Source of the DNA: Bacteroides fluxus YIT 12057
GTDB lineage: Bacteria; Bacteroidota; Bacteroidia; Bacteroidales; Bacteroidaceae
NCBI RefSeq assembly: GCF_000195635.1
Contig: NZ_GL882630.1
Coordinates: 62,001-126,000 of the forward strand
DNA: 64,000 nt
Direction: 5' to 3'
Every line of letters begins with the position of its first letter. Position 1 is the first letter of the stretch. The notes below the pieces were generated by a model. That model had not been told where the DNA came from. It was given only the letters and a program-made list of their open reading frames with translations, and ran no database searches. Both the position numbers and the translations under genes were made by a program. Positions 18,539-30,100 of the stretch are shown piece after piece.

Positions 18539-18612
18539 GCCTCTTTAGCTCAGTTGGCCAGAGCACGTGATTTGTAATCTCGGGGTCGTTGGTTCGAATC
18601 CGACAAGAGGCT
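18539..18612 (+). tRNA. tRNA-Thr (TGT)
   Basis: 74 bases, acceptor GCCTCTT with AAGAGGC, discriminator T, no encoded CCA. Anticodon TGT at 18573-18575. The anticodon stem has a T-T mismatch in its middle pair (18568/18580). Confidence 0.95.
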
Positions 18613-18718
18613 CGAAGAAGAACGAAAAATTAAGAATTAAAAATGAAGTTAGGAAATGAGTCCGTTTTCATTCTCTTTTTTATTCTTTCATTGGTGATTT
18701 TTGATTTTATGGAATAAT

Positions 18719-18801
18719 GGGCAAATACCAGAGTGGCCAAATGGGGCAGACTGTAAATCTGCTGGCTTACGCCTTCGGTGGTTCGAATCCATCTTTGCCC
18801 A
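18719..18801 (+). tRNA. tRNA-Tyr (GTA)
   Basis: 83 bases with a long variable arm as expected for bacterial tRNA-Tyr. Acceptor GGGCAAA with TTTGCCC, anticodon GTA at 18753-18755. Confidence 0.97.
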
Positions 18802-18817
18802 CACTCTTATTCTCCTT

Positions 18818-18889
<72 letters not shown>

Positions 18890-18939
18890 CATAATGATGT
18901 AAAAGCTGATTATTAATCAAATAAATAACAAGTAAAGCT

Positions 18940-20124
18940 ATGGCTAAAGAGAAATTCGAACGTACCAAACCGCACGTAAACATTGGTACAATTGGTCACG
19001 TTGACCACGGTAAAACCACGTTGACTGCTGCTATCACTACAGTGTTGGGCAAAAAAGGTTTTTCTGAAGTAAAATCATTCGATCAGATTGATAACGCTCC
19101 GGAAGAAAAGGAAAGAGGTATCACTATCAATACTTCACACGTAGAGTATGAAACAGCTAACCGTCACTACGCTCACGTTGACTGCCCGGGTCACGCTGAC
19201 TACGTAAAGAACATGGTTACTGGTGCTGCTCAGATGGACGGTGCTATCATTGTAGTTGCTGCTACTGATGGTCCGATGCCTCAGACTCGTGAGCATATCC
19301 TGTTGGCTCGTCAGGTAAACGTACCGAGACTGGTTGTATTTATGAACAAGTGCGACATGGTGGATGACCCCGAAATGTTGGAACTTGTTGAAATGGAAAT
19401 GCGTGAATTACTTTCTGCATACGAATTTGATGGTGACAACACTCCGTTTATTCAAGGTTCAGCTCTTGGTGCATTGAACGGCGTTGAAAAGTGGGAAGAC
19501 AAAGTTATGGAACTGATGGATGCAGTTGATAACTGGATTCCTCTGCCTCCGCGTGATGTTGATAAACCGTTCTTGATGCCGGTTGAAGACGTATTCTCAA
19601 TCACAGGTCGTGGTACCGTAGCTACTGGTCGTATCGAAGCTGGTATTATCCATGTAGGTGACGAAGTTGAAATCCTCGGTTTGGGTGAAGACAAGAAATC
19701 AGTTGTAACTGGTGTTGAAATGTTCCGCAAATTGTTGGATCAAGGTGAAGCCGGTGACAACGTAGGTCTGCTGCTCCGTGGTATTGACAAGAACGAAATC
19801 AAACGTGGTATGGTTCTTTGTAAACCGGGTCAGATTAAGCCTCACTCTAAATTCAAAGCTTCTATCTATGTTTTGAAAAAAGAAGAAGGTGGTCGTCATA
19901 CTCCGTTCCACAACAAATATCGTCCTCAATTCTACCTGCGTACTATGGACTGTACAGGTGAAATCACTCTTCCGGAAGGAACTGAGATGGTAATGCCGGG
20001 CGATAACGTGGAAATCAACGTAGAACTGATCTATCCGGTAGCATTGAACGTAGGTTTGCGTTTCGCTATCCGTGAAGGTGGTCGTACGGTGGGTTCTGGT
20101 CAGATTACTGAAATCTACGACTAA
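18940..20124 (+). CDS. tuf: Elongation factor Tu
   Basis: 394 residues; the GTPase that carries aminoacyl-tRNA to the ribosome. Motifs: GHVDHGKTT (G1), the switch I region [17 protein letters not shown] (G3), NKCDMVDD (G4) and GSALGALNG (G5 region), then beta-barrel domains 2 and 3. It is the only tuf in the window; the str cluster further on has none. It lies between tRNA-Thr and tRNA-Trp and is likely processed from a common transcript. Confidence 0.99.
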   Translation: MAKEKFERTKPHVNIGTIGHVDHGKTTLTAAITTVLGKKGFSEVKSFDQIDNAPEEKERGITINTSHVEYETANRHYAHVDCPGHADYVKNMVTGAAQMDGAIIVVAATDGPMPQTREHILLARQVNVPRLVVFMNKCDMVDDPEMLELVEMEMRELLSAYEFDGDNTPFIQGSALGALNGVEKWEDKVMELMDAVDNWIPLPPRDVDKPFLMPVEDVFSITGRGTVATGRIEAGIIHVGDEVEILGLGEDKKSVVTGVEMFRKLLDQGEAGDNVGLLLRGIDKNEIKRGMVLCKPGQIKPHSKFKASIYVLKKEEGGRHTPFHNKYRPQFYLRTMDCTGEITLPEGTEMVMPGDNVEINVELIYPVALNVGLRFAIREGGRTVGSGQITEIYD

Positions 20125-20140
20125 TAACCAAATATATCTT

Positions 20141-20172
20141 AATCAGTTCCCGGTGATTATCGGGAACTGATT
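20141..20172 (+). other. Perfect hairpin between tuf and tRNA-Trp
   Basis: AATCAGTTCCCG pairs with CGGGAACTGATT around an 8-base loop. No T tract follows, so it looks more like an mRNA 3'-end stabiliser or processing site than a terminator. Confidence 0.7.
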
Positions 20173-20180
20173 ATGTTCAA

Positions 20181-20253
20181 ACGGGAGTAGCTCAGTTGGT
20201 AGAGCACCGGTCTCCAAAACCGGGTGTCGGGAGTTCGAGCCTCTCCTCCCGTG
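20181..20253 (+). tRNA. tRNA-Trp (CCA)
   Basis: 73 bases, acceptor ACGGGAG with CTCCCGT, anticodon CCA at 20214-20216, discriminator G. It is 14 bases before secE, the same tuf-trpT-secE order as in many bacteria. Confidence 0.97.
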
Positions 20254-20267
20254 CTAATATTTTTGAA

Positions 20268-20456
20268 ATGAAGAAGATTGTAGCTTATTTTAAAGAAACT
20301 TACGACGAACTTGTTCATAAAGTGTCGTGGCCTACGTATTCTGAACTTACTAACAGTGCAGTAGTTGTTTTATATGCTTCCCTGCTTATTGCGCTGGTGG
20401 TATTTGCGATGGACTTCTGTTTCCAGAATTTAATGGAATTTATTTATCCACATTAA
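20268..20456 (+). CDS. secE: Preprotein translocase subunit SecE
   Basis: 62 residues with one membrane helix (about 31-50) after an amphipathic segment KVSWPTYSELTNSA, the single-helix form typical outside enterobacteria. It clamps SecY in the inner membrane. The ATG at 20268 is used; the longer reading from 20196 would run through the tRNA-Trp gene. Confidence 0.95.
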   Translation: MKKIVAYFKETYDELVHKVSWPTYSELTNSAVVVLYASLLIALVVFAMDFCFQNLMEFIYPH

Positions 20457-20468
20457 AATTAAGGAGAA

Positions 20469-21011
20469 ATGTCTGAGATTGAAAAGAAATGGTACGTACT
20501 GCGTGCTATTAGCGGAAAAGAAGCTAAGGTAAAGGAATACCTTGAAGCTGATATTAAAAACAGCGACCTTGGTGATTACGTGTCTCAGGTATTGATTCCT
20601 ACCGAAAAGGTGTATCAGGTTCGCAATGGTAAAAAAATTGTGAAAGAGAGAAGTTATCTCCCTGGTTACGTTTTGGTGGAGGCTGCTCTGGTAGGTGAGG
20701 TCGCTCATCACTTGAGAAATACTCCTAATGTGATAGGATTCTTGGGTGGATCGGATAAACCCGTCCCCTTGAGACAGTCGGAAGTGAATCGCATACTTGG
20801 TACAGTTGACGAATTACAGGAAGCAGGTGAAGACTTGAATATCCCGTATGTAGTCGGCGAGACTGTAAAGGTGAATTATGGTCCGTTCACAGGATTCAGT
20901 GGAATCATTGAAGAGGTGAACACCGAGAAGAAGAAGCTGAAAGTCATGGTTAAGATATTCGGACGGAAGACTCCGCTTGAATTGGGCTTTATGCAAGTTG
21001 AAAAAGAATAG
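20469..21011 (+). CDS. nusG: Transcription termination/antitermination factor NusG
   Basis: 180 residues: NGN domain first (KWYVLRAISGKEAKVKEYLE, and LPGYVLVEAAL) and a KOW domain last (GETVKVNYGPFTGFSGIIEE). It rides on RNA polymerase and links it to Rho or ribosomes. It starts 12 bases after secE with AAGGAG just before the ATG. This is the core NusG, not one of the capsule-locus UpxY paralogues, judging by length and context. Confidence 0.97.
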   Translation: MSEIEKKWYVLRAISGKEAKVKEYLEADIKNSDLGDYVSQVLIPTEKVYQVRNGKKIVKERSYLPGYVLVEAALVGEVAHHLRNTPNVIGFLGGSDKPVPLRQSEVNRILGTVDELQEAGEDLNIPYVVGETVKVNYGPFTGFSGIIEEVNTEKKKLKVMVKIFGRKTPLELGFMQVEKE

Positions 21012-21068
21012 TGCAGGTGTTACGCTGTAGTATTCTTCATTAATGTTTATATATAAATCAATTAGAAA

Positions 21069-21512
21069 ATGGCTAAAGAAGTTGCTGGACTAATCAAATT
21101 ACAGATTAAAGGAGGCGCGGCAAACCCATCACCCCCGGTAGGACCTGCATTGGGTTCCAAGGGAATCAACATCATGGAGTTTTGCAAGCAATTCAACGCC
21201 AGAACCCAAGACAAGGCAGGGAAAATCCTTCCTGTCATTATCACTTACTACGCAGATAAGTCTTTCGATTTTGTAATCAAGACTCCTCCCGTGGCTATCC
21301 AGTTATTGGAAGTGACGAAGCAAAAGAGTGGTTCTGCTGAGCCTAATCGTAAGAAAATTGCCGAGATTACTTGGGAACAGGTTCGTACGATTGCTCAGGA
21401 CAAAATGGTTGACTTAAACTGTTTCACTGTAGAAGCTGCCATGAAGATGGTTGCAGGTACAGCTCGTAGTATGGGTATCGCTGTAAAAGGGGAGTTCCCG
21501 GTTAATAACTAA
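21069..21512 (+). CDS. rplK: 50S ribosomal protein L11
   Basis: 147 residues. N-terminal domain has the conserved [11 protein letters not shown] segment that moves during factor binding; the C-terminal domain binds the GTPase-centre 23S rRNA ([18 protein letters not shown]). L11 also activates the stringent-response enzyme Rel. First ribosomal gene after nusG. Confidence 0.98.
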   Translation: MAKEVAGLIKLQIKGGAANPSPPVGPALGSKGINIMEFCKQFNARTQDKAGKILPVIITYYADKSFDFVIKTPPVAIQLLEVTKQKSGSAEPNRKKIAEITWEQVRTIAQDKMVDLNCFTVEAAMKMVAGTARSMGIAVKGEFPVNN

Positions 21513-21527
21513 TAAACTTCAATTAGA

Positions 21528-22226
21528 ATGGGTAAACTGACAAAAAATCAAAAGTTGGCTGCAGAAAAAATTGAAGCAGGGAAAGCATACTCTCTCAAAG
21601 AGGCTTCTCAGTTGGTAAAAGAAATCTCTTTTACTAAGTTTGACGCTTCTCTGGATATCGACGTACGTTTGGGCGTTGACCCGCGTAAGGCTAACCAGAT
21701 GGTGAGAGGTGTTGTATCACTTCCTCACGGTACTGGTAAGGTTGTACGTGTTTTGGTGCTTTGTACACCGGATGCTGAAGCTGCTGCAAAAGAAGCCGGA
21801 GCTGACTATGTTGGTCTTGACGAATATATTGAAAAGATCAAGGGTGGATGGACTGATATTGATGTGATCATCACTATGCCGTCTATCATGGGTAAGATTG
21901 GTGCGCTCGGTCGTGTGCTCGGTCCTCGTGGATTGATGCCTAATCCGAAGAGTGGCACTGTAACTATGGATGTTGCTAAAGCTGTGAAAGAAGTAAAACA
22001 AGGAAAGATCGACTTCAAGGTTGACAAGAGTGGTATTGTTCATACTTCTATCGGTAAAGTTTCATTTAGTGCTGATCAAATTCGTGACAATGCGAAAGAA
22101 TTCATCTCTACTTTGAATAAATTGAAACCGACTGCAGCCAAGGGTACATATATTAAGAGTATTTATCTTTCTAGCACGATGAGTGCGGGCATCAAGATTG
22201 ACCCGAAAACAGTAGAAGAAATCTAA
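21528..22226 (+). CDS. rplA: 50S ribosomal protein L1
   Basis: 232 residues, full length. Shows the L1 stalk signature [20 protein letters not shown] followed by [13 protein letters not shown]. It guides deacylated tRNA out of the E site. In other bacteria L1 represses its own L11-L1 mRNA; no obvious stem mimic was identified in the short leader here. 15 bases separate it from rplK and from rplJ. Confidence 0.98.
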   Translation: MGKLTKNQKLAAEKIEAGKAYSLKEASQLVKEISFTKFDASLDIDVRLGVDPRKANQMVRGVVSLPHGTGKVVRVLVLCTPDAEAAAKEAGADYVGLDEYIEKIKGGWTDIDVIITMPSIMGKIGALGRVLGPRGLMPNPKSGTVTMDVAKAVKEVKQGKIDFKVDKSGIVHTSIGKVSFSADQIRDNAKEFISTLNKLKPTAAKGTYIKSIYLSSTMSAGIKIDPKTVEEI

Positions 22227-22241
22227 TAAAACGGAGTAATA

Positions 22242-22763
22242 ATGAGAAAGGAAGATAAAAGTACGATTATTGAGCAGATTGCTGCTACAGTGAAGGAATA
22301 CGGTCACTTTTACCTGGTAGATACTACTGCTATGAATGCCGCTGCTACAAGCGAGCTGAGAAGAGAATGTTTCAAGGCTGACATCAAGTTGATGGTGGTT
22401 AAGAACACTCTGCTTCACAAAGCATTGGAAAGCCTGGAAGAGGATTATTCTCCGCTTTATGATTCAATGAAAGGTACAACAGCCGTAATGTTCAGCAACG
22501 TTGCGAACGCTCCGGCCAAGTTGATCAAGGATAAATCAAAGAACGGAATCCCCGGACTGAAAGCTGCTTATGCAGAAGAAGGCTTCTATATTGGTGCTGA
22601 CCAATTGGATGCTCTCGTTAGTATTAAGAGCAAGAACGAAGTTATTGCCGAAATTGTTGCCTTGTTGCAATCACCGGCCAAAAATGTTATTTCTGCTCTG
22701 CAATCAGGTGGTAACACCCTCCACGGAGTTCTCAAGACTCTTGGTGAACGTCCCGAAGCGTAA
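22242..22763 (+). CDS. rplJ: 50S ribosomal protein L10
   Basis: 173 residues; base of the L7/L12 stalk. The N-terminal RNA-binding domain starts MRKEDKSTIIEQIAATVKEY and the C-terminal helix that carries L7/L12 dimers is VIAEIVALLQSPAKNVISAL. It directly follows rplA, so the classical long L10 leader is absent and any control must act elsewhere. Confidence 0.97.
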   Translation: MRKEDKSTIIEQIAATVKEYGHFYLVDTTAMNAAATSELRRECFKADIKLMVVKNTLLHKALESLEEDYSPLYDSMKGTTAVMFSNVANAPAKLIKDKSKNGIPGLKAAYAEEGFYIGADQLDALVSIKSKNEVIAEIVALLQSPAKNVISALQSGGNTLHGVLKTLGERPEA

Positions 22764-22825
22764 ATTTCGGACCAAAATTTATTATCAATTTATTTAGTAT
22801 TTAAACAATTAAAAATCATACAAAA

Positions 22826-23203
22826 ATGGCAGATTTGAAAGCTTTTGCAGAACAATTAGTTAACTTGACAGTAAAAGAAGTTAATGAACTTGCAACCATC
22901 CTGAAAGAAGAATACGGTATTGAACCTGCTGCTGCAGCTGTTGCTGTTGCTGCTGGTCCTGCAGCTGGTGGTGCTGCTGCCGCAGAAGAAAAGACTTCTT
23001 TCGACGTAGTATTGAAGAGCGCTGGTTCAGCAAAACTTCAGGTAGTTAAAGCCGTTAAGGAAGCTTGCGGTCTTGGCTTGAAGGAAGCTAAAGATATGGT
23101 GGACGGTGCTCCGAGCGTAGTAAAAGAAGGTTTGGCTAAGGACGAAGCAGAATCATTGAAGAAAACATTGGAAGAAGCTGGAGCTGAAGTTGAACTTAAA
23201 TAA
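22826..23203 (+). CDS. rplL: 50S ribosomal protein L7/L12
   Basis: 125 residues: an N-terminal dimerisation domain (about 1-35), an Ala/Gly-rich hinge ([20 protein letters not shown]) and a C-terminal factor-binding domain ([20 protein letters not shown]). Recruits translation GTPases. A 62-base AT-rich gap precedes it, and a hairpin follows it. Confidence 0.98.
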   Translation: MADLKAFAEQLVNLTVKEVNELATILKEEYGIEPAAAAVAVAAGPAAGGAAAAEEKTSFDVVLKSAGSAKLQVVKAVKEACGLGLKEAKDMVDGAPSVVKEGLAKDEAESLKKTLEEAGAEVELK

Positions 23204-23228
23204 CATTTACCTGTAAATCAGGTCATTC

Positions 23229-23267
23229 GGTAAGGAACCCTTCGTGAAAAGGGTTCTTTACCTTTTT
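23229..23267 (+). terminator. Hairpin with T tract between rplL and rpoB (probable attenuator)
   Basis: A 14-base stem (GGTAAGGAACCCTT with AAGGGTTCTTTACC, one G-T pair), 6-base loop, then five T. In other bacteria a partial terminator or RNase III site at this position lowers RNA polymerase output relative to ribosomal proteins; read-through into rpoB is expected because no promoter box is seen after it. Confidence 0.75.
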
Positions 23268-23308
23268 GTGTATATATTTCAAATTAAGTTCTACAAATCC
23301 ATTAACAG

Positions 23309-26300
23309 ATGTCTTCAAATACTGTAAATCAAAGAGTTAATTTTGCTTCGACTAAGAATCCGCTCGAATATCCGGATTTCCTGGAAGTACAATTGAAGTC
23401 ATTCAAAGACTTTTTACAACTGGATACCCCACCCGAGAAGCGTAGGAACGAGGGATTGTATAAAGTATTTGCTGAAAACTTCCCCATTGCCGATACAAGA
23501 AATAATTTTGTTCTTGAGTTTTTGGACTACTATATTGATCCGCCGCGTTATACCATTGATGAATGTATAGAGCGAGGGCTTACATATAGTGTACCCTTAA
23601 AGGCTAAATTGAAATTATATTGTACCGATCCCGACCACGAAGATTTTGATACGGTTATCCAGGATGTATTTCTTGGACCCATCCCTTACATGACGGATAA
23701 AGCGACATTCGTTATCAACGGTGCGGAACGTGTGGTTGTATCTCAGCTTCACCGTTCACCGGGTGTATTCTTCGGGCAGAGCGTTCATGCTAACGGTACC
23801 AAGTTGTACTCGGCCCGTATCATCCCGTTCAAGGGCTCATGGATTGAATTCGCTACGGATATTAACAATGTCATGTATGCATACATTGACCGTAAGAAGA
23901 AATTGCCCGTAACAACATTGTTGAGAGCCATTGGTTTCGAGAATGATAAGGATATTCTTGAAATCTTTAATCTGGCCGAAGACGTGAAGGTGAACAAGAC
24001 GAATCTCAAGAAGATTGTAGGTCGTAAGTTAGCTGCACGTGTTTTGAAGACATGGATTGAGGATTTTGTAGATGAAGATACCGGTGAAGTTGTTTCTATC
24101 GAGCGTAACGAAGTGGTTATTGACCGTGAAACTGTTATTGAGCCGGAGCATGTTGACATCATATTAGAGTCGGGCGTTCAGAACATCCTCGTACACAAGG
24201 AAGAACCGAATCAGTCTGACTACTCTATTATATATAATACTTTGCAGAAGGACCCGAGTAACTCGGAAAAAGAAGCTGTACTTTACATCTACCGTCAGTT
24301 GCGTAATGCGGATCCTGCCGATGATGCCAGTGCGCGCGAGGTTATCAACAACCTGTTCTTCTCGGAAAAGAGATATGACTTGGGCGATGTAGGTCGTTAC
24401 CGTATTAACAGGAAGTTGAACTTAACAACCGATATGGACGTGCGTGTCCTCACCAAGGAAGATATTATTGAAATTATCAAATATCTGATTGAGTTGATTA
24501 ACTCGAAAGCAGATGTGGACGATATTGACCACTTGAGCAACCGTCGTGTACGTACCGTAGGCGAACAGTTGTCCAATCAGTTTGCTATCGGTTTGGCACG
24601 TATGTCACGTACTATCCGTGAGCGTATGAACGTTCGTGACAATGAGGTTTTCACTCCGATTGATTTGATTAACGCCAAGACTATTTCTTCCGTTATCAAT
24701 TCTTTCTTCGGAACGAATGCCTTGTCACAGTTCATGGACCAAACCAACCCATTGGCTGAGATTACTCACAAACGTCGTATGTCTGCGCTGGGGCCTGGTG
24801 GTTTGTCACGTGAACGTGCTGGTTTCGAGGTGCGTGACGTGCATTATACACACTATGGCCGTCTTTGTCCTATTGAGACTCCTGAAGGCCCGAATATTGG
24901 TTTGATATCTTCACTCTGTGTGTTCGCCAAGATTAATGAATTAGGTTTCATTGAAACTCCTTATCGCAAGGTAGCAAACGGCAAGGTGGATCTTTCTGGC
25001 GAAGGATTGGTTTACTTGACTGCCGAAGAGGAAGAGGCCAAGATTATCGCTCAGGGTAATGCCCCGCTGAATGATGACGGTACTTTCGTTCGTGATAAAG
25101 TAAAGGCTCGTCAGGATGCCGATTATCCGGTGGTGACTCCGGATGAAGTAGAACTGATGGATGTATCTCCTCAGCAGATTGCCTCTATTGCTGCTTCTTT
25201 GATTCCGTTCTTGGAGCATGACGATGCTAACCGTGCATTGATGGGATCAAATATGATGCGCCAGGCAGTTCCTTTGTTGAAGAGTGAAGCTCCGGTGGTG
25301 GGTACAGGTATCGAACGTCAGTTGGCACGTGATTCCCGCACGCAGATTACTGCAGAGGGTGACGGTGTGGTTGAATTCGTAGATGCCACTACTATCCGCA
25401 TTCTGTATGATCGTACGGAAGAGGAAGAGTTCGTAAGCTTTGAGTCTGCATTAAAAGAATATAGTATTCCCAAGTGGCGTCGTACCAATCAGAACATGAC
25501 TATCGACCTCCGTCCAATTTGCGAAAAAGGTCAACGTGTGACGGCTGGGCAGATTCTGACCGAGGGTTATTCTACCGAAGACGGAGAATTGGCTTTGGGT
25601 AAGAACTTGTTGGTTGCCTACATGCCGTGGAAGGGATATAACTATGAGGATGCTATTGTATTGAATGAACGTGTGGTTCGTGAAGACCTTTTGACTTCAG
25701 TCCATGTAGAAGAATATTCTTTGGAGGTTCGTGAGACGAAGCGTGGTATGGAAGAGTTGACTTCCGATATTCCTAACGTGAGTGAGGAAGCCACGAAAGA
25801 TCTTGACGAGAACGGTATTGTTCGGGTAGGTGCCCGCATTGAACCGGGTGATATCCTTATCGGTAAGATTACTCCGAAAGGTGAGTCCGATCCTTCTCCT
25901 GAAGAAAAGTTGCTTCGTGCTATCTTCGGTGACAAGGCAGGTGATGTAAAGGATGCGTCCTTGAAGGCTTCTCCTTCTTTGAAGGGTGTGATTATCGGTA
26001 AGCGTCTGTTCTCACGTGTCATCAAGACACGCAGTTCCAAACTGGCGGACAAAGCGCTGTTGCCGAAGATTGACGATGAATTCGACGCTAAGGTAGGCGA
26101 ATTGAAAAAAGTGTTGGTGAACAAGCTGTTGAAGCTCACCGAGAACTATACTTCAGAAGGCGTGAAAGACTATATGGGTGCAGATGTCATCTCTAAGGGT
26201 GCCAAGTTCTCTGCGTCAGATTTCAGTGATTTGGACTTCACAGCCATCCAGTTGAGTAATTGGACTAAAGATGAGCATACCAATGGTTTGATTCGTGCCT

Positions 26301-27121
26301 TGGTAATGAACTTTATCAAGAAATATAAAGAACTTGATGCCGAGTTGAAGCGTAAGAAATTCGCTATCACTATCGGTGACGAACTACCTGCAGGTATCAT
26401 TCAGATGGCGAAGGTTTACATCGCCAAGAAACGTAAGATCGGTGTGGGTGATAAGATGGCCGGTCGCCACGGTAACAAAGGTATCGTTTCACGTGTAGTA
26501 CGTCAGGAAGACATGCCGTTCTTGGCTGACGGTACCCCGGTGGATATTGTGTTGAATCCGTTGGGTGTGCCTTCACGTATGAACATCGGTCAGATTTTTG
26601 AGGCTGTTCTGGGTCGTGCCGGTAAGAAGTTGGGCGTGAAGTTTGCCACTCCTATCTTTGACGGTGCATCTTTGGATGATTTGAACGAGTGGACAGACAA
26701 AGCAGGACTTCCCCGTTACGGTAAGACCACGTTGTATGACGGAGGTACCGGTGAGGCATTCGAGCAGCAGGCTACGGTTGGTGTGACATACATGTTGAAA
26801 CTCGGTCACATGGTTGAAGACAAGATGCATGCACGTTCCATTGGTCCGTATTCACTTATTACACAACAGCCGTTGGGTGGTAAGGCACAGTTTGGTGGTC
26901 AGCGATTCGGAGAAATGGAAGTTTGGGCACTTGAAGCTTTCGGTGCCGCACACATTCTGCAGGAAATCCTGACTATCAAGTCCGATGACGTAGTTGGACG
27001 TTCCAAGGCTTATGAAGCCATCGTGAAGGGCGAACCAATGCCGGCTCCCGGTATTCCGGAATCCCTGAACGTATTGCTGCACGAGTTGAGAGGTTTGGGC
27101 TTAAGCATCAACCTTGAATAA
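23309..27121 (+). CDS. rpoB: DNA-directed RNA polymerase beta subunit
   Basis: 1270 residues. The rifampicin-pocket region (about 464-497) reads [20 protein letters not shown] with the Asp, His and Ser at the positions most often changed in resistant mutants all of wild type. Further motifs are [29 protein letters not shown] and the C-terminal clamp region ([11 protein letters not shown]). With rpoC it forms the catalytic centre. Expressed from the tRNA-tuf or L11 operon past the attenuator. Confidence 0.99.
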   Translation: MSSNTVNQRVNFASTKNPLEYPDFLEVQLKSFKDFLQLDTPPEKRRNEGLYKVFAENFPIADTRNNFVLEFLDYYIDPPRYTIDECIERGLTYSVPLKAKLKLYCTDPDHEDFDTVIQDVFLGPIPYMTDKATFVINGAERVVVSQLHRSPGVFFGQSVHANGTKLYSARIIPFKGSWIEFATDINNVMYAYIDRKKKLPVTTLLRAIGFENDKDILEIFNLAEDVKVNKTNLKKIVGRKLAARVLKTWIEDFVDEDTGEVVSIERNEVVIDRETVIEPEHVDIILESGVQNILVHKEEPNQSDYSIIYNTLQKDPSNSEKEAVLYIYRQLRNADPADDASAREVINNLFFSEKRYDLGDVGRYRINRKLNLTTDMDVRVLTKEDIIEIIKYLIELINSKADVDDIDHLSNRRVRTVGEQLSNQFAIGLARMSRTIRERMNVRDNEVFTPIDLINAKTISSVINSFFGTNALSQFMDQTNPLAEITHKRRMSALGPGGLSRERAGFEVRDVHYTHYGRLCPIETPEGPNIGLISSLCVFAKINELGFIETPYRKVANGKVDLSGEGLVYLTAEEEEAKIIAQGNAPLNDDGTFVRDKVKARQDADYPVVTPDEVELMDVSPQQIASIAASLIPFLEHDDANRALMGSNMMRQAVPLLKSEAPVVGTGIERQLARDSRTQITAEGDGVVEFVDATTIRILYDRTEEEEFVSFESALKEYSIPKWRRTNQNMTIDLRPICEKGQRVTAGQILTEGYSTEDGELALGKNLLVAYMPWKGYNYEDAIVLNERVVREDLLTSVHVEEYSLEVRETKRGMEELTSDIPNVSEEATKDLDENGIVRVGARIEPGDILIGKITPKGESDPSPEEKLLRAIFGDKAGDVKDASLKASPSLKGVIIGKRLFSRVIKTRSSKLADKALLPKIDDEFDAKVGELKKVLVNKLLKLTENYTSEGVKDYMGADVISKGAKFSASDFSDLDFTAIQLSNWTKDEHTNGLIRALVMNFIKKYKELDAELKRKKFAITIGDELPAGIIQMAKVYIAKKRKIGVGDKMAGRHGNKGIVSRVVRQEDMPFLADGTPVDIVLNPLGVPSRMNIGQIFEAVLGRAGKKLGVKFATPIFDGASLDDLNEWTDKAGLPRYGKTTLYDGGTGEAFEQQATVGVTYMLKLGHMVEDKMHARSIGPYSLITQQPLGGKAQFGGQRFGEMEVWALEAFGAAHILQEILTIKSDDVVGRSKAYEAIVKGEPMPAPGIPESLNVLLHELRGLGLSINLE

Positions 27122-27165
27122 ACGGAAAGAATTTTTAATTGTCAATTATCAATTAATATAAATTT

Positions 27166-30100
27166 ATGGCTTTTAGAAAAGACAACAAGATAAAGAGTAA
27201 TTTCTCGAAAATCTCTATCGGTTTGGCTTCTCCCGAAGAAATCCTGGAGAATTCGAGTGGTGAAGTTTTAAAGCCTGAAACCATCAACTATCGTACGTAT
27301 AAGCCCGAGCGTGACGGTTTGTTCTGCGAGCGTATCTTCGGTCCTATCAAGGATTATGAGTGTCATTGCGGTAAATACAAGCGTATCCGTTATAAAGGCA
27401 TTGTCTGCGACCGTTGTGGTGTGGAAGTGACTGAGAAGAAAGTACGCCGTGAGCGCATGGGACACATTCAACTAGTTGTGCCTGTAGCTCATATCTGGTA
27501 TTTCCGCTCACTTCCCAATAAAATCGGTTACTTGTTGGGATTGCCCACCAAGAAACTGGATGCCATTATTTATTACGAGCGTTATGTTGTGATTCAACCA
27601 GGCGTCTTGTCCGACGAGGTGGCACAGTATGACTTACTTGAAGAAGGAGAATATCTGGATCTTTTAGAGAAGTTGCCGAAAGACAACCAGTTCCTTGAAG
27701 ATACTGATCCTAATAAGTTCATTGCCAAAATGGGTGCGGAAGCTATCTACGATTTGCTTTCCCGCTTGGATCTCGACGCTTTGTCATACGAATTGCGTCA
27801 TCGTGCAGGAAGTGATGCTTCACAGCAACGCAAGAACGACGCTCTGAAGCGTCTTCAGGTAGTGGAGTCGTTCCGTGCATCCCGTGGTCGCAATAAGCCC
27901 GAGTGGATGATTGTACGTATCGTGCCTGTCATTCCTCCCGAACTTCGTCCGTTGGTTCCGTTGGATGGTGGCCGTTTCGCCACTTCTGACTTGAATGACC
28001 TCTACCGCCGTGTTATCATCCGTAATAATCGTTTGAAGAGACTGATTGAAATCAAGGCTCCCGAAGTTATTCTACGTAATGAAAAGCGTATGTTGCAAGA
28101 AGCTGTTGACTCCTTGTTCGATAATTCGCGTAAATCAAGTGCAGTGAAGACGGATGCTAACCGTCCGTTGAAGTCGCTTTCCGATAGTTTGAAAGGTAAG
28201 CAGGGACGTTTCCGTCAAAACTTGTTGGGTAAGCGTGTCGATTATTCCGCACGTTCGGTAATCGTTGTTGGTCCTGAACTGAAGATGGGTGAGTGTGGTA
28301 TTCCTAAACTGATGGCTGCCGAACTTTACAAGCCATTCATTATCCGCAAGTTGATTGAGCGTGGTATTGTGAAGACTGTAAAGAGTGCCAAGAAGATTGT
28401 GGATCGTAAAGAACCTGTTATCTGGGATATCCTGGAACACGTGATGAAAGGCCATCCTGTACTGCTGAACCGTGCCCCGACACTTCACCGTTTGGGTATT
28501 CAGGCTTTCCAACCTAAGATGATTGAAGGCAAAGCTATCCAACTGCATCCGTTGGCATGTACGGCATTTAATGCTGACTTTGACGGTGACCAGATGGCGG
28601 TGCATTTGCCTTTGAGTAATGAAGCGATTTTGGAAGCGCAAATGCTGATGCTTCAGTCACACAATATATTGAACCCGGCTAACGGTGCTCCTATCACTGT
28701 GCCTGCACAGGATATGGTTCTTGGTTTGTACTACATTACCAAGTTGCGTAAGGGTGCTAAGGGGGAAGGACTGGTGTTTTACGGTCCCGAGGAAGCACTT
28801 ATCGCCTACAATGAAGGCAGAGTGGATATTCATGCTCCGGTAAGCGTTGTGGTCAAGGATGTTGACGAGAACGGTCTCATTATAGACAAGATGATGCATG
28901 ATACTTCCGTAGGTCGTGTGATTGTCAATGAAATTGTTCCGGCAGAAGCGGGATACATCAATACGATTATCTCCAAGAAATCTCTCCGTGACATCATCAG
29001 CCACGTAATCAAGGTGTGTGGTGTTGCCAAGGCCGCCGACTTCCTCGACGGAATCAAGAACCTCGGTTATCAGATGGCCTTCAAAGGCGGTCTGTCGTTC
29101 AATTTGGGTGATATCATCATTCCGAAAGAGAAGGAGGCGTTGGTACAGAAGGGGTACGAAGAAGTTGAGCAGGTAATCAACAACTATAACATGGGTTTCA
29201 TTACCAATAACGAGCGTTATAATCAGGTAATCGATATTTGGACACACGTAAATTCCGAGTTGTCCAACATCCTGATGAAGACTATTTCAAGTGATGACCA
29301 GGGTTTCAATTCTGTATTCATGATGTTGGATTCCGGTGCCCGTGGTTCTAAGGAACAGATTCGCCAGCTTTCCGGTATGCGTGGTTTGATGGCGAAACCG
29401 CAGAAAGCTGGTGCCGAAGGTGGCCAGATTATTGAAAACCCGATTCTTTCTAACTTTAAGGAGGGCTTGTCCGTGTTGGAGTACTTTATCTCTACCCACG
29501 GTGCTCGTAAGGGTTTGGCCGATACAGCCTTGAAGACGGCCGATGCCGGATATTTGACCCGTCGTCTGGTGGATGTTTCACATGATGTGATTATTAATGA
29601 AGAAGACTGCGGTACGCTCCGTGGATTGGTTTGTACAGCTCTGAAAAACAATGATGAAACTATTGCTACACTGTACGAACGCATCTTGGGACGTGTATCG
29701 GTACACGATATCGTGCATCCTACAACAGGCGAATTGATTGTGGCTGGCGGTGATGAAATTACTGAGGACATTGCACAGAAGATTGAAGAATCTCCGATAG
29801 AAAGTGTTGAAATTCGTTCGGTATTGACTTGTGAATCCAAGAAGGGCGTCTGTGCCAAGTGTTACGGACGTAACTTGGCGTCTAGCCGTATGGTTCAGAA
29901 GGGAGAAGCTGTTGGTGTCATCGCTGCACAGTCTATCGGTGAGCCGGGTACACAGTTGACATTGCGTACATTCCATGCTGGTGGTACGGCGGCGAATATC
30001 GCTGCGAATGCAAGCATTGTGGCCAAGAATCCTGCACGTTTGGAATTTGAGGAACTCCGTACGGTGGATGTCATTGATGAAGCAGGTGAACCGGCCAAGG

